64,000 nucleotides of DNA from JAFGHJ01 sp964606065 (GTDB lineage: Bacteria > Hydrothermota > UBA3072): NCBI GenBank assembly GCA_964606065.1, contig CAZSEX010000001.1, positions 1 to 64,000 of the forward strand, read 5' to 3'. Both the position numbers and the translations under genes were made by a program. Positions 18,761-27,862 of the stretch are shown one piece after another; within the stretch, counting starts at the first letter, position 1; each line of letters opens with the position of its first letter. The notes beneath the pieces were generated by a model. That model had not been told where the DNA came from and made no database searches. It worked only from the letters and a program-made list of their open reading frames with translations.

Positions 18761-18936
18761 AAACCGCTGAGTACCACCCATAACCACCGAGCATCTAATT
18801 GCAAATCGCAAATAAATACAAAGAAGTCACCTACTACGCAAATTTTCACGAGATTCTTTTGTTATTCTTAATTACCGTAAACGGAAAGCTTTTTTTCACA
18901 TGTAGGTATTGTAGTTTTTTGACCTCAACACCTGGC

Positions 18937-21042
18937 TTATTCTTCCTTTAAACTTTCATCTCCACTTAAATCTTTAATCATATTTTTGAATTGTGCTGGA
19001 GGATCTATGCGCTCAGGCGGTAAAAATCCTGTCAATTTCTGTATTGTTTCGACACACGCAGTCTTATTCCCGCTCATTTCTTCCTCACGCGCGAGCTGAA
19101 TAAAAGCCCAATATAATGTATTTGTTGCCGTTCTATCCTGATTTTTAAGCTGAATAGATGTGTCTGCATAACCTTGATAATTATATTCTGAAAACAGGTT
19201 TTTCCTTAGAATACCTTTGTTTATCGGAACCGAATCCACGGGAATCAATTGCCCTACTAAACCTTCAAAACGAAAATAAGGTCTTGCCCAAAAACCTATC
19301 GAGGGAAATAGACCGGAAAAATAAATCGGTCGTTTCCATCTGTTTTCTTCTATTATTCGCAATAACAACTGGTGGTTAGGAGGCAAATATTGATATTCAG
19401 TCGAAGAAGGAATATATAAATTAATAGAATCCGCTAATCTAAAATCTTCCGGCAATTGAAATAATTCCTTTTCGGCATCTATCGGAACAACAATATTCTT
19501 TTCTTCCCAGGGAATAACGCGAAGTTGCGAAATTGTATCAATACTCATAGATAAAGGAAAGTTGGAATCCTGAGACAGAATTTGAGACATATACCAGGAA
19601 GCGTTCATCAGTTGAAAATTGCAAATGGTCACGTCCGGTCTAACTCCCTCAACTTTTTGCAAATACCACAGAGGATATGTATCGTTATCTCCAAAGGTTA
19701 AGATAATCGCATTGGAAGAAAGGCTGTTAAATATATTTTTTCCATAGTTTACAGTAAAATATCTTTTGTGCCCATCGCATTTTCTAAAATTATTAGTAAC
19801 CTGACTGATTGGAGTGATCAATAAAAGAACGCCAGCAATCCCGACGTATAAATATCTAAATTTACCAATAACCTTCCAAATGGTGAGACAAATATATCCG
19901 GCTCCGTATCCCATCAGCAAGGCAAATATTACAAAGGACGGAAGATAATGTCTGTGCATTGGACGGAAAAAATTAAGTGGTATGTTGAAGTAAATAACAG
20001 CACCCATACTGCTCAGAAAAAACAATGTAAGTAAACTCAAAGCAAATTTCCGATTTTTCTTCCATATAAATATTAAACCAGATAAGCCTAATAATCCTGG
20101 AAAAAGTCCGAGAAATCCTAATTTCTTATGGAAGGAAAAAAAGCTTTTGCTAAAAGCAGTTAAGTAGTCAACAACCTGATAGCTCCAGAACGGTGCTTTT
20201 CTTGGATATAAATTTATTAAAAACTTTCCGCCATATTTTCCACTATATTGTTTGAGAGAAATATAGTCCCAGAAACGTGAAACGGAACTCGGGTTTCCCG
20301 CATTAATTGAAGGTTGCCTGGCAGCAATAGGAATTAATAACAAATGGACTGCCAGTCCCGCAAGAATACCTAAAGAACCATATAACCAGTTTTTCTTCGA
20401 TGAAAATGCTTTAGGATGTCGTAAGTAAATCCAAACGAATAATCCAGGTAACATTAACAAATTCGTTCGGTGAACACTAAAATCTAATCCAAAAAGTAGA
20501 GCGATTAAAAAAAGCCATTTATACGCGTCCTGCTGATCTGCCCTATCCCACCATTTTATCATTGCCCAGAGAATTAGAGCAGTAAATAGCGCTGTTAATA
20601 TATATGGCGTAAATTTCGTCGCATGTAACCATAATGTTTCGCTGAAGGCAAAAATCAAGCACGAAAAAAGAATAGCTGCTACGGAAACAATAAAGATCGA
20701 TTGATTTTCATTTGATATATCTGTTGTGAAATTTTTATCAATTAATTTTGTAGCAAGATAACCGATTATTACTACAGTAAATGCTGCCATTAAACCGGCG
20801 AAAAGGTTCAGAGAGAATACCTTTGATATACCAACTGGTAGTTTGCTAACTATCCATCCAAGCAGAACCAACAGAAGCGATCCCGGTGGATGCGGAACAC
20901 CGAGAGTTACTGCAGCAGTAGTATATTCACTGGAATCCCACCAGGTAATAGTTCGAAACGCGGTTAAAGAATATATTAAAAAAGATACAAAAGCTAAAAA
21001 AATCAAAGCAGATAAAATAATTCTTGTTTTGAAATTTTTCAT
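18937..21042 (-). CDS. DUF2723 multi-pass membrane protein (GT-C glycosyltransferase-like)
   Basis: 701 residues. The N-terminal motif WWDSSEYTTAAVTLGVPHPP, with an acidic pair after the first helix, marks DUF2723, a family with GT-C (protein O-mannosyltransferase-like) topology. About ten to twelve membrane helices occupy residues 1-420, followed by a soluble extracytoplasmic C-terminal half (residues 420-701) with FGDNDTYPLWYLQKVEGVRPD, also typical. Probable role: transferring lipid-linked sugars to proteins or envelope polymers. TTGACA at 21083-21088 (minus strand) and GGGAGG before the ATG support the start. Monocistronic. Confidence 0.82.
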   Translation of the reverse strand: MKNFKTRIILSALIFLAFVSFLIYSLTAFRTITWWDSSEYTTAAVTLGVPHPPGSLLLVLLGWIVSKLPVGISKVFSLNLFAGLMAAFTVVIIGYLATKLIDKNFTTDISNENQSIFIVSVAAILFSCLIFAFSETLWLHATKFTPYILTALFTALILWAMIKWWDRADQQDAYKWLFLIALLFGLDFSVHRTNLLMLPGLFVWIYLRHPKAFSSKKNWLYGSLGILAGLAVHLLLIPIAARQPSINAGNPSSVSRFWDYISLKQYSGKYGGKFLINLYPRKAPFWSYQVVDYLTAFSKSFFSFHKKLGFLGLFPGLLGLSGLIFIWKKNRKFALSLLTLFFLSSMGAVIYFNIPLNFFRPMHRHYLPSFVIFALLMGYGAGYICLTIWKVIGKFRYLYVGIAGVLLLITPISQVTNNFRKCDGHKRYFTVNYGKNIFNSLSSNAIILTFGDNDTYPLWYLQKVEGVRPDVTICNFQLMNASWYMSQILSQDSNFPLSMSIDTISQLRVIPWEEKNIVVPIDAEKELFQLPEDFRLADSINLYIPSSTEYQYLPPNHQLLLRIIEENRWKRPIYFSGLFPSIGFWARPYFRFEGLVGQLIPVDSVPINKGILRKNLFSEYNYQGYADTSIQLKNQDRTATNTLYWAFIQLAREEEMSGNKTACVETIQKLTGFLPPERIDPPAQFKNMIKDLSGDESLKEE

Positions 21043-21472
21043 ACACCCTCCCTTTCATTAAGTTAAAAGTAATTTCTATATTTGTCAATATTGTTTTCCC
21101 TTCCCCCACCCTACATTTTCACATGTAGTACCTGTAGGTTTCTTACTAATTTACTGATTGACTGATTAACCAATTCACTAACTCACTGATGGGAAGAGTA
21201 TTCGTCTGCGGTCTTCGGTCAATTTTATTAATGGTATATGGTCACTATCATCCGGTACCCGGTAAAAAGCCTTGACTTTTTTATTTTTTATTCTAACCAT
21301 CTAACAAACCAACAAAAGATTGATATTTGGAATTAATCCCTTGATTCATTCAATCAATCTTTTAATTTAACACTATGATTATATGTTCCTATTTAACTGT
21401 TCGGAGATTCGGGTGGTTGAATATGTAAGCGGAAGGGTTGTTGGGGGGTTCTATGGGGAAAGAGCCAAACAC
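21043..21472. repeat. Intergenic repeats; left edge of accessory island
   Basis: Holds TCACATGTAG (21119-21128), a stretch of CTGATTGACTGATTAACC-like near-tandem words (about 21145-21190), and a 29-base segment (21370-21398) that is repeated perfectly at 24886-24914. No gene is supported. Confidence 0.6.
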
Positions 21473-21501
21473 TTGACAAACAAATGCTTTTATAATACAA
21501 T
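21473..21501 (+). promoter_or_regulatory. Promoter of antitoxin-like/DUF6429 pair
   Basis: TTGACA (21473-21478), 17-base spacer, TACAAT (21496-21501). A leader of about ten bases follows before ATG 21518. Confidence 0.65.
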
Positions 21502-21517
21502 TGATTAGGTGATTTTT

Positions 21518-21724
21518 ATGTCTAAGAAAAGTACTTTAGCATTCGAAACAGTTGACTTGATTAAGAAACGGCTCGGGTTACTTCTCGGAGCGCGCCTTAA
21601 GGACAAAAATTCCATAAGTACCGCGTCTAAGAAGATAGATTCGCTCAGGGAAAAGTATGGTGACGTGGAAGATGGCTATGACAGCGTAGGGGTTATCCGT
21701 AAGTGGCGAGAGAGTCGTTATTAA
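21518..21724 (+). CDS. Small antitoxin-like protein (same family as 9386-9595)
   Basis: 68 residues, charged and helical: ETVDLIKKRLGLLLGAR near the N-terminus and VIRKWRESR at the C-terminus. The family member at 9386 is followed by a PIN toxin; here the next gene, three bases away, is a DUF6429 protein instead. ATG 21518 is preferred to GTG 21509 because AGGTGA lies just upstream of the ATG and the promoter is only 16 bases away. Function as an antitoxin is inferred from the relative. Confidence 0.6.
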   Translation: MSKKSTLAFETVDLIKKRLGLLLGARLKDKNSISTASKKIDSLREKYGDVEDGYDSVGVIRKWRESRY

Positions 21725-21727
21725 AAG

Positions 21728-22018
21728 ATGGAAGAAAAGGAAAAAGATTTACTAGAAAAAAGCGTCGAAGAACTTACATTACTGTTACTCTACCTAACAA
21801 GTTGGAAAGAAGAAGTAATGAAAGGTTCTAAAATTATACGCTCATGGAAAGGTTATAAGTTTGAAGTTTTGAATAATCTGGAAGAAGCGAGTTTAATATC
21901 GCAATCAAAAAAGGCTAAGTCTGTTTACCTTACAGAGGAAGGGCATAAAAAAGCAAGAAAATTATTTAAGAAATATCTTGACCTTGAAACAACCCCATCG
22001 ATTGATATTAAAAAATAA
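21728..22018 (+). CDS. DUF6429 family protein
   Basis: 96 residues resembling DUF6429: an N-terminal helix (VEELTLLLLYLTSW), then IIRSWKGYKFEVLNNLEEASLI and SKKAKSVYLTEEGHKKA, which reads like a winged-helix half with a terminal LTEEG turn. It starts three bases after the antitoxin-like gene, so the two form a bicistron. The family has no established activity that I know of. Either a DNA-binding regulator or an unrecognised toxin partner is possible. Confidence 0.65.
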   Translation: MEEKEKDLLEKSVEELTLLLLYLTSWKEEVMKGSKIIRSWKGYKFEVLNNLEEASLISQSKKAKSVYLTEEGHKKARKLFKKYLDLETTPSIDIKK

Positions 22019-22073
22019 TCTAATTTCGCATTTCAATGCCTGCCTCGTTGATACCGTTTAAAAAGGAACTTAA

Positions 22074-22478
22074 ATGATAAATGGAATAAATCATATTACT
22101 TTATCCGTAAAAGATATAGATGAATCCTTCAAATTTTACAAAGAGATTCTTGGGTTAAAGCCAATTATGAAATCCAAAATAAGCGCGTATTTTACAGCCG
22201 GAAACACCTGGATAGCACTCACAAAAGATGAATGCAAAACCAATAAAAGCGATTATAGCCATATAGCGTTTAACATTGACTCTAAAAATTTTAATACTTT
22301 AAAAAACAGAATAAAAAATTATGGCGCAGAAGAATGGCAGGAAAACAAAACGGAAGGAGATTCGTTTTATTTTCTTGACCCAAGCGGCAATAAATTAGAG
22401 ATACATTCAACGTCGTTGAAAGACAGGATCAAATACGGCAAACAGCATTGGGGAAAGGATGTCGAATGGTTTGTATAA
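22074..22478 (+). CDS. FosA-like glyoxalase-fold thiol transferase (predicted fosfomycin-modifying)
   Basis: 134 residues of the vicinal-oxygen-chelate fold. FosA hallmarks are in the right places: metal ligands H7, H63 and E109, T9, Y99, R118 and the segment EGDSFYFLDPSGNKLEIH. FosA enzymes open the fosfomycin epoxide with a thiol in a Mn2+/K+-dependent reaction. The match is to FosA rather than generic glyoxalases, but substrate use is not proven by sequence. Ribosome site AAGGAAC precedes the ATG. A paralogue with a damaged start codon lies at 32498-32908. Confidence 0.82.
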   Translation: MINGINHITLSVKDIDESFKFYKEILGLKPIMKSKISAYFTAGNTWIALTKDECKTNKSDYSHIAFNIDSKNFNTLKNRIKNYGAEEWQENKTEGDSFYFLDPSGNKLEIHSTSLKDRIKYGKQHWGKDVEWFV

Positions 22479-22545
22479 GTTTTCAAAAGAGGTGGTTTGG
22501 AATTTTTCGATGAATAAAATATCACTCTTAAAGAATTAATCGATT

Positions 22546-22908
22546 TTATTGTTTTTTATTTTTTCCCGCGATTCTAATAGCGTCTTCTGTAACTGCTATA
22601 AAGTTGTCTTTAATTTTATCTGAATACTGCTTTAATAAATCATCAATTTTGTTTATTTTATTCTCTGCTCTTTGATTTTCCAACCTTAAAAGTATAATTC
22701 CTTTGTGAGGTTTGCCTTTACGGAAAACCAGTTCTCCGAAATCCTTATCTACCGTTATGATAATTCTGTTTTCAGTGTTAGCTTTATTTATTATCCAATC
22801 ATCATCCGCCCCTCTTGCCTCTTCATAAACCGAAAACGCATCATGTCCTTTTTCGGATAACCAGTGGGCTGCTTTTGGTCCGGTACATTCATCGACAAGA
22901 AATTTCAT
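22546..22908 (-). CDS. DUF5615 PIN-like protein (toxin of DUF433/DUF5615 pair)
   Basis: 120 residues: MKFLVDECTGP at the N-terminus, ARGADDDWIINKA, and TVDKDFGELVF, the Mut7-C/PIN-like acidic pattern of DUF5615. This family is regularly encoded next to DUF433 and is thought to be a nuclease-type toxin. It begins seven bases after the DUF433 stop. Confidence 0.83.
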   Translation of the reverse strand: MKFLVDECTGPKAAHWLSEKGHDAFSVYEEARGADDDWIINKANTENRIIITVDKDFGELVFRKGKPHKGIILLRLENQRAENKINKIDDLLKQYSDKIKDNFIAVTEDAIRIAGKNKKQ

Positions 22909-22915
22909 TGGAAAA

Positions 22916-23155
22916 TTACGCTTTCAACGGCATAAAAGCAGTATCTTCGAGAGCTTCAGAAGCGAAAAGCAGACAGGCTTCAATATCTTCCTTTTCCAAT
23001 CCCTTATATTCTTCAAGTATTTCATCTATAGTAGCGCCTTCTGCGAGTAAACCAACAATATACTGAACTGTGAGCCTTGTTCCTTTGATAATTGGTTTCC
23101 CGACCATAATTTTTGGGTCTATTACTATCCTTTTAAGTAACTTTTTACGCTTCAT
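22916..23155 (-). CDS. DUF433 family antitoxin
   Basis: 79 residues: IVIDPKIMVGKPIIKGTRLTV followed by VGLLAEGATIDEILEEYKGL, the signature helix-turn-helix of DUF433. The start ATG 23155 is set by AGGAGG five bases upstream; an in-frame extension to 23206 has no ribosome site. First gene of the pair, expected to bind DNA and the DUF5615 partner. Confidence 0.85.
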   Translation of the reverse strand: MKRKKLLKRIVIDPKIMVGKPIIKGTRLTVQYIVGLLAEGATIDEILEEYKGLEKEDIEACLLFASEALEDTAFMPLKA

Positions 23156-23476
23156 TTTTTCCTCCTGAATATACCTTAATGATAAAAACAATAAAGAATA
23201 TGTCAAGCTCCAGCCACTTTTCCCCCATTCAACTAATCCGAAGGATTAACTATTAGCACGCAGATAAACGCAGATTTACAGGATTTTTTGTTGCAGTAAG
23301 CTGAGAGCCTTTTTTTTCACATGTAGAACATGTAGGGAATGTAGTTTTTCTTTTCGTCTTTTTCCAAATCCTAATTTCCGACTGATGACTCGGTGCTACG
23401 CACCGCCCCTTGACTAATTTCTCGACCTTTTAAAACTAATTCAAAAATCTTTTTTGTTAAAAAATCTAACAACCCC
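23156..23476. repeat. Intergenic repeats, including left copy of a 42-bp direct repeat
   Basis: ACGCAGATAAACGCAGATTTACAGG, split TCACATGTAG word at 23317-23326, and the 42-base repeat at 23382-23423 whose identical second copy is at 24829-24870, on the far side of the PanAT genes. The repeat contains a GGTGC-TAC-GCACC hairpin. Confidence 0.7.
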
Positions 23477-23504
23477 TTGACAGATTATCCAACTTGATTA
23501 TATT
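23477..23504 (+). promoter_or_regulatory. panAT promoter and leader
   Basis: TTGACA (23477-23482), 16-base spacer, TATATT (23499-23504). The leader to ATG 23560 contains CTAAGG...CCTTAG arms and a strong AGGAGG. Autoregulation by the HTH antitoxin is likely (inference). Confidence 0.6.
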
Positions 23505-23559
23505 ATAGACGTAAGTTAAATTTATTCTAAGGTTAGGGAGGTTTCCCTTAGGAGGTGCA

Positions 23560-24357
23560 ATGGGTAAGATAGATAAAGTTTTAAGAAGGAGGCTAAAAGA
23601 TTTGAGGATGAATGCGAACTTTAGTCAAAGAGAAGTCGCAAAAGAACTGGGAATATCCAGGTCCGCTTATTCTCAAATAGAAACAGGAGAAAGAAAAATG
23701 GGTGCTGAGGAATTGTTTAAATTGGCTGAAATTTTCGAGGTCGATGTTAATGATTTGATGGATTTGAAGAAAGGGGTTGAAGTAATTTTAGAAGAGAAGA
23801 AGAAAACTAAAGAAAAAACCTCCGAGCTTCCTGTAATGCGTATAAGTGTGCCTCAGAAAAATTTCGAAAAATTTAAAGAGGCTTTACTTTATATTCTCAA
23901 CAAAGTCGGGTCCAAGGCTAATGTGGGGGAAACCGTTATTTATAAGCTTCTTTACTTTATAGATTTCGATTATTACGAGAAATACGAAGAACAGTTTATC
24001 GGAGCTTCTTATATTAAGAATAAATATGGTCCTACTCCTGTAGAGTTCGCGAAGCTTGTTAAGGAAATGGTTAAAGAAGGCGAAATCGAAAAAGTCGACA
24101 GCGATTATTACAGCTATCCTCAGACAAAATATCTTCCTTTAAGGAGACCAGCCCTGAAAAAATTAAGCGCTCCCGAAATCGGGGTTATAGATGAAGTCCT
24201 TAACAGGCTTTCCGATATGAACGCGAATCAAATAAGCGAATATTCACATGGAGATATTCCATGGCTAACCACAGAGGATGAAGAACCAATAGATTATGAA
24301 TTAGTATTCTACCGAAATCCGCCGTACAATGTAAGAGAATACGATTTTGAAGATTGA
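23560..24357 (+). CDS. panA: Panacea-domain antitoxin with N-terminal XRE helix-turn-helix (PanA)
   Basis: 265 residues. Residues about 8-62 are an XRE-type HTH (LRMNANFSQREVAKELGISR). After a charged linker, residues about 90-260 are the Panacea/SocA-like domain (formerly DUF4065): GETVIYKLLYFIDFDYYEKY, YIKNKYGPTPVEF and EYSHGDIPW. Panacea is a versatile antitoxin domain that neutralises many unrelated toxins, so the toxin must be read from the neighbour, here a RelE-like protein. The gene is flanked with its partner by a 42-bp direct repeat. Confidence 0.87.
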   Translation: MGKIDKVLRRRLKDLRMNANFSQREVAKELGISRSAYSQIETGERKMGAEELFKLAEIFEVDVNDLMDLKKGVEVILEEKKKTKEKTSELPVMRISVPQKNFEKFKEALLYILNKVGSKANVGETVIYKLLYFIDFDYYEKYEEQFIGASYIKNKYGPTPVEFAKLVKEMVKEGEIEKVDSDYYSYPQTKYLPLRRPALKKLSAPEIGVIDEVLNRLSDMNANQISEYSHGDIPWLTTEDEEPIDYELVFYRNPPYNVREYDFED

Positions 24358-24727
24358 AGAACATTTAGAAATTATCCGAGTGCCTGAATTTGATAAAGAT
24401 ATAAAAAAGCTGAAGAAGAAACACAGAACATTAGAAGAGGATTTGCGCAGATTTTTACTGGCGCAGGTCTATATGCACCACATTGAGAAGCACGACGTTA
24501 AAGGGCTATACAGGATTGCCGGTTTAGGAATAACGGAACCAAAAATCTATAAAGCCAAAAGGTTCAGTTGTCCCTCACTAAGAGGAGGCAGCAATTCGGG
24601 AATTAGAGTAATATACGCGTACAGCGAAGAAGAAAACGATAGAGATAAAATAACACTTATAGAAATTTATTATAAAGGAGATAAGGAAAATGAGAACCGA
24701 GATAGAATTATTAAATCTTTTGGATAG
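24347..24727 (+). CDS. panT: RelE/HigB-like toxin of the PanAT pair
   Basis: 126 residues: RVPEFDKDIKKLKKKHRTLEEDL, a central KGLYRIAGLGITEPKIYKAKRF strand region, GIRVIYAYSEEENDRDKITLIEIYYKGDKENENRDRIIKSF, matching the RelE/ParE fold in order and length. Such toxins usually cut mRNA on the ribosome. The start appears to be TTG 24347, overlapping panA by 11 bases; no ATG exists in the first 40 codons. Regular RelE-type genes are only about 85-95 residues, so this is a long member. Confidence 0.72.
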   Translation: MKIEEHLEIIRVPEFDKDIKKLKKKHRTLEEDLRRFLLAQVYMHHIEKHDVKGLYRIAGLGITEPKIYKAKRFSCPSLRGGSNSGIRVIYAYSEEENDRDKITLIEIYYKGDKENENRDRIIKSFG

Positions 24728-24828
24728 GGAAATACAAGATATATTCGTCACCAGTTGTCTTTTTTGTCGTTTTTCCCATTTGACCATTTTTCAATTTTCC
24801 TATTCGACTAATGACCAGAGACTGTGGG

Positions 24829-24914
24829 CTGATGACTCGGTGCTACGCACCGCCCCTTGACTAATTTCTCAATCTTTTTAAATTTACACTATGATTATAT
24901 GTTCCTATTTAACT
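24829..24914. repeat. Right copies of the 42-bp (24829-24870) and 29-bp (24886-24914) direct repeats
   Basis: The 42-base unit is identical to 23382-23423 and the 29-base unit identical to 21370-21398. They lie 16 bases apart just upstream of the large TPR gene. The pairs nest: the 29-bp repeat encloses 3.5 kb (antitoxin-DUF6429, FosA-like, DUF433-DUF5615, PanAT), and the 42-bp repeat encloses PanAT alone. Confidence 0.85.
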
Positions 24915-24977
24915 TTTCGACTAAATATGAAGAAGGTTTATTGGAATTTGAAGAACGATCTCGGTGTACTATAATTT

Positions 24978-27770
24978 ATGTCTTCTAAAGAAAAAAGTGG
25001 CCACTTAGTTAAAGAAGGTGTTGAATTTGCCAAAAAGGGGTCATATAAAGAAGCCGAAATATGTTTCTTAAGAGCTATTGGGATAAATGAGAATAATGTG
25101 TATGCTTGGGCAAATTATGGAAATTGCTTACTTAAGTTGGGTAAGAGCGATAAGGCTCTAGTGGCAAATGATAGAGCTATAAAAATCAATCCAAATAACT
25201 CTAGTGCTTGGGGTAGTAGGGGAATTATTTTTTTCAAAAATAAAAAATTTGTAGAGGCCTTAAATTTTATTGACAAAGCTATTAAGTTGAATCCAAATAA
25301 TGCTGACACTTGGTTTAACAAAGCTAATATATTCATGGAAATGAATAATTATACTCAAGCAAAAGAAACTTATGAGACAGTCCTCAAGATTAGACCTGAG
25401 GACAAAGATGCTTGGTACAATAAGGGAATCGCTCTTTTAAGACTAAAGAATCTTGAAAAGGCTCTATACTGTTTTGAAAAAGCTCTAAATATAGATAAAA
25501 ATCTAGCGGAGGTATGGAATTATAAGGCGTTAACACTTTCTGAACTAGGCAAGCATGAAGACGCTTTGGATTCAGTAGAACAAGCAATCAAGATTAACTC
25601 AAATAACGACCGATTTTTATATACTAAAGGAAGAATTCTTGCCTTAACAGGGAAAAATAAAGAAGCCTTAAGATTTTTAAATTCGGCGATCAAACTAAAT
25701 TCAAAGCAAGCTATTTATTTAAATGATAAAAGTAAGATCTTATATGAACTAGGGGAAACTAAGAGCGCTTTAAAAACAATTAAAAAGGCAACAAAAATAG
25801 ATAAAGAAAATTGTTTTTTATGGTTTACAAGAGGTATTCTATTAGAAAAATTAGGGAAATATGAGCAAAGTGTTAAAGCATGCGAAACGTCAATCAATAA
25901 AAATCCGGCGTTTGCTGATGTCTGGTTAGCTAAAGGAAATGCTCTTTTCGCATTGAAAAGATTTGAGGAAGCAGTTAATTCTTATAATAAAGCAGTCGAA
26001 ATTAATAAAACTTTTGGGGGTGCATGGTTTAATAAAGGATTATCAAAGATACTTTTGAAAAGATATGAAGATGCAATAGAGGATTTTAACACGGCAATTA
26101 AATTAGATTATAGAATTGAAGCAAGCTTAAACAATAAAGGTGTGGCCCTTATTAATATTAACAAATTTGATGAGGCTTTAGAAGTTTTCCAGGAAGCGAT
26201 CAATTTAAATGAATTATACCCAAGTCCTTGGGTTAATAGTAGTTATATCTTTTACAAAAAGGGGAATCTTAAGGAGGCGACGGAAAGAGTTAATAAAGCC
26301 TTAAACTTAAATCCAAAAGACCAAGGAATATGGAACAATAAAGGGAACATACTTTCTTTACTAGGTAAATATGAAGAAGCTTTAGAAATGTTCCACAAAT
26401 CTTTAACCTTTAATAAAAAATATTCAGATGCATGGAATAACATAGGCATTACATATATTGAACTTAAAGATTACAAAAGAGCGTTAAAAGCGTTGAACGA
26501 AGCAACCAAAATAGAACCAAACGATTCAAAAATTTGGTACAATAAAGGTATAGCTTTTGCTGCCCAAAAGAAGACGAATAAAGCATTGCGAGCGTATAAT
26601 AAAGCTTTAAATCTTAATCATGACGCATCAAACTGCTTGTATAATATTGGGAATGTTCATTTGCAACGAAAGGATTATAAAAAAGCATTAGGGAACTATA
26701 AAAAGGCTGTTAAAATTGATTTTTTTAAAGCGGAAGCTTGGAATAACATGGGAATAGCTTTTAAAAATTTAAAAAACAATCTTGAAGCGGTAAATGCTTA
26801 TAAAAAAGCCATAAGTGTAAGTAAAGGTGATGTAATTCCATATGAAAATTTACTTGAACTTTATTATAATGTTGGAGATTTTGATAACGCTCTTAGTACA
26901 ATAAAAGACGCAGAAAAAAATGGTCTTTCGAGTTTAAAAAACAAAGAAGCTATAATAAAGATACAGCGACTTATTGATGAATGTAAATTCGATGAAGCGA
27001 TTGGAGAAATAAAAGGAATTAACGACAGAAGCCCTGGATATGTTCGATCATTGGTGTGGTTAGAATATGCGAAATTTTTAAGCATTGAGAGTTCTGATGC
27101 GCAAAATCAAAAGCAAAAGTATGAAACGAAAATAGGAAACCTAATATCAAAACTTAAAAAAATAGAACCTTCAATAGGAGAAGACCTAATCGAATATGTT
27201 TTATATTTTCTGGGATATCTTTATAATAAAATTGACGATGTTAATGCTGCCAAACAAGAACTTGAAAAGGCCTTGAAGCTAGAAAATAAAGGATACTATA
27301 GAGAAAACATCGTTAATCTCCTCGACTTTGTTATAACTAAACATTTAAAGTTTAATTTCTGGGATTGGTGGTGTAAGCCTTTAACATCTGTTAAAATTAC
27401 ACGATTTAAAAAGGCTTGTTTTTTGTTTCTAGTATTTATTTTTGTTAGTTTAATTGCAGTAGATTGGATTAAAGTTTTCTTTGGTGATTTTAGTTATCTA
27501 AAAAATATTGAACTAGGCAATGCTTATCGTATCGAATTATTTATTTTCTTTCTTTTGATTTTTCCGATAATAAAAAGATTTAAGGCACACGATGTTGAAA
27601 TAGAATTAAATAAACCTCCTATTTCAAGCGCTATTCCCATTTTAAGAGAACCCTTAATACCATTAAATTATTTAGATAAGGAAAGGACTAGGTTGACAAC
27701 TCATACAGATTTTATTCCAAATTTTGTTCTGGGAAAGCAATATGTTGAGAAACATAGTCTTAAATCATAA
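24978..27770 (+). CDS. Large TPR-repeat protein with C-terminal membrane segments
   Basis: 930 residues. About 20 or more tandem 34-residue TPR units run from residue 8 to about 780 (repeated pattern A-x-x-x-Y-x-x-A-I-x-I-N-P-N). Two hydrophobic segments near 815-840 and 855-880 (KACFLFLVFIFVSLIAVDWI and IELFIFFLLIFPII) anchor it in the membrane, leaving the TPR array cytoplasmic or periplasmic. A TPR scaffold of this size usually binds partner proteins. A TATAAT (24970-24975) with TTGAAG 16 bases upstream sits only two bases from the ATG, which is unusual. The K+ channel gene follows 92 bases downstream. Confidence 0.78.
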   Translation: MSSKEKSGHLVKEGVEFAKKGSYKEAEICFLRAIGINENNVYAWANYGNCLLKLGKSDKALVANDRAIKINPNNSSAWGSRGIIFFKNKKFVEALNFIDKAIKLNPNNADTWFNKANIFMEMNNYTQAKETYETVLKIRPEDKDAWYNKGIALLRLKNLEKALYCFEKALNIDKNLAEVWNYKALTLSELGKHEDALDSVEQAIKINSNNDRFLYTKGRILALTGKNKEALRFLNSAIKLNSKQAIYLNDKSKILYELGETKSALKTIKKATKIDKENCFLWFTRGILLEKLGKYEQSVKACETSINKNPAFADVWLAKGNALFALKRFEEAVNSYNKAVEINKTFGGAWFNKGLSKILLKRYEDAIEDFNTAIKLDYRIEASLNNKGVALININKFDEALEVFQEAINLNELYPSPWVNSSYIFYKKGNLKEATERVNKALNLNPKDQGIWNNKGNILSLLGKYEEALEMFHKSLTFNKKYSDAWNNIGITYIELKDYKRALKALNEATKIEPNDSKIWYNKGIAFAAQKKTNKALRAYNKALNLNHDASNCLYNIGNVHLQRKDYKKALGNYKKAVKIDFFKAEAWNNMGIAFKNLKNNLEAVNAYKKAISVSKGDVIPYENLLELYYNVGDFDNALSTIKDAEKNGLSSLKNKEAIIKIQRLIDECKFDEAIGEIKGINDRSPGYVRSLVWLEYAKFLSIESSDAQNQKQKYETKIGNLISKLKKIEPSIGEDLIEYVLYFLGYLYNKIDDVNAAKQELEKALKLENKGYYRENIVNLLDFVITKHLKFNFWDWWCKPLTSVKITRFKKACFLFLVFIFVSLIAVDWIKVFFGDFSYLKNIELGNAYRIELFIFFLLIFPIIKRFKAHDVEIELNKPPISSAIPILREPLIPLNYLDKERTRLTTHTDFIPNFVLGKQYVEKHSLKS

Positions 27771-27824
27771 ACATTCTGGTGGGTTCGTTGAAAATGATTG
27801 TATAGAGAGGTCAAGTTTTCTTTT

Positions 27825-27858
27825 AAAAATGATAAAATTCAAAAATAGAGAACAGATT
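27825..27858. repeat. Left copy of 34-bp direct repeat flanking the channel/HEPN pair
   Basis: Matches 30003-30036 at 33 of 34 bases. It lies immediately before the channel ATG, contains TGATAAAATT (a possible -10 region) and ends five bases before the start codon. Confidence 0.8.
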
Positions 27859-27862
27859 AAAA

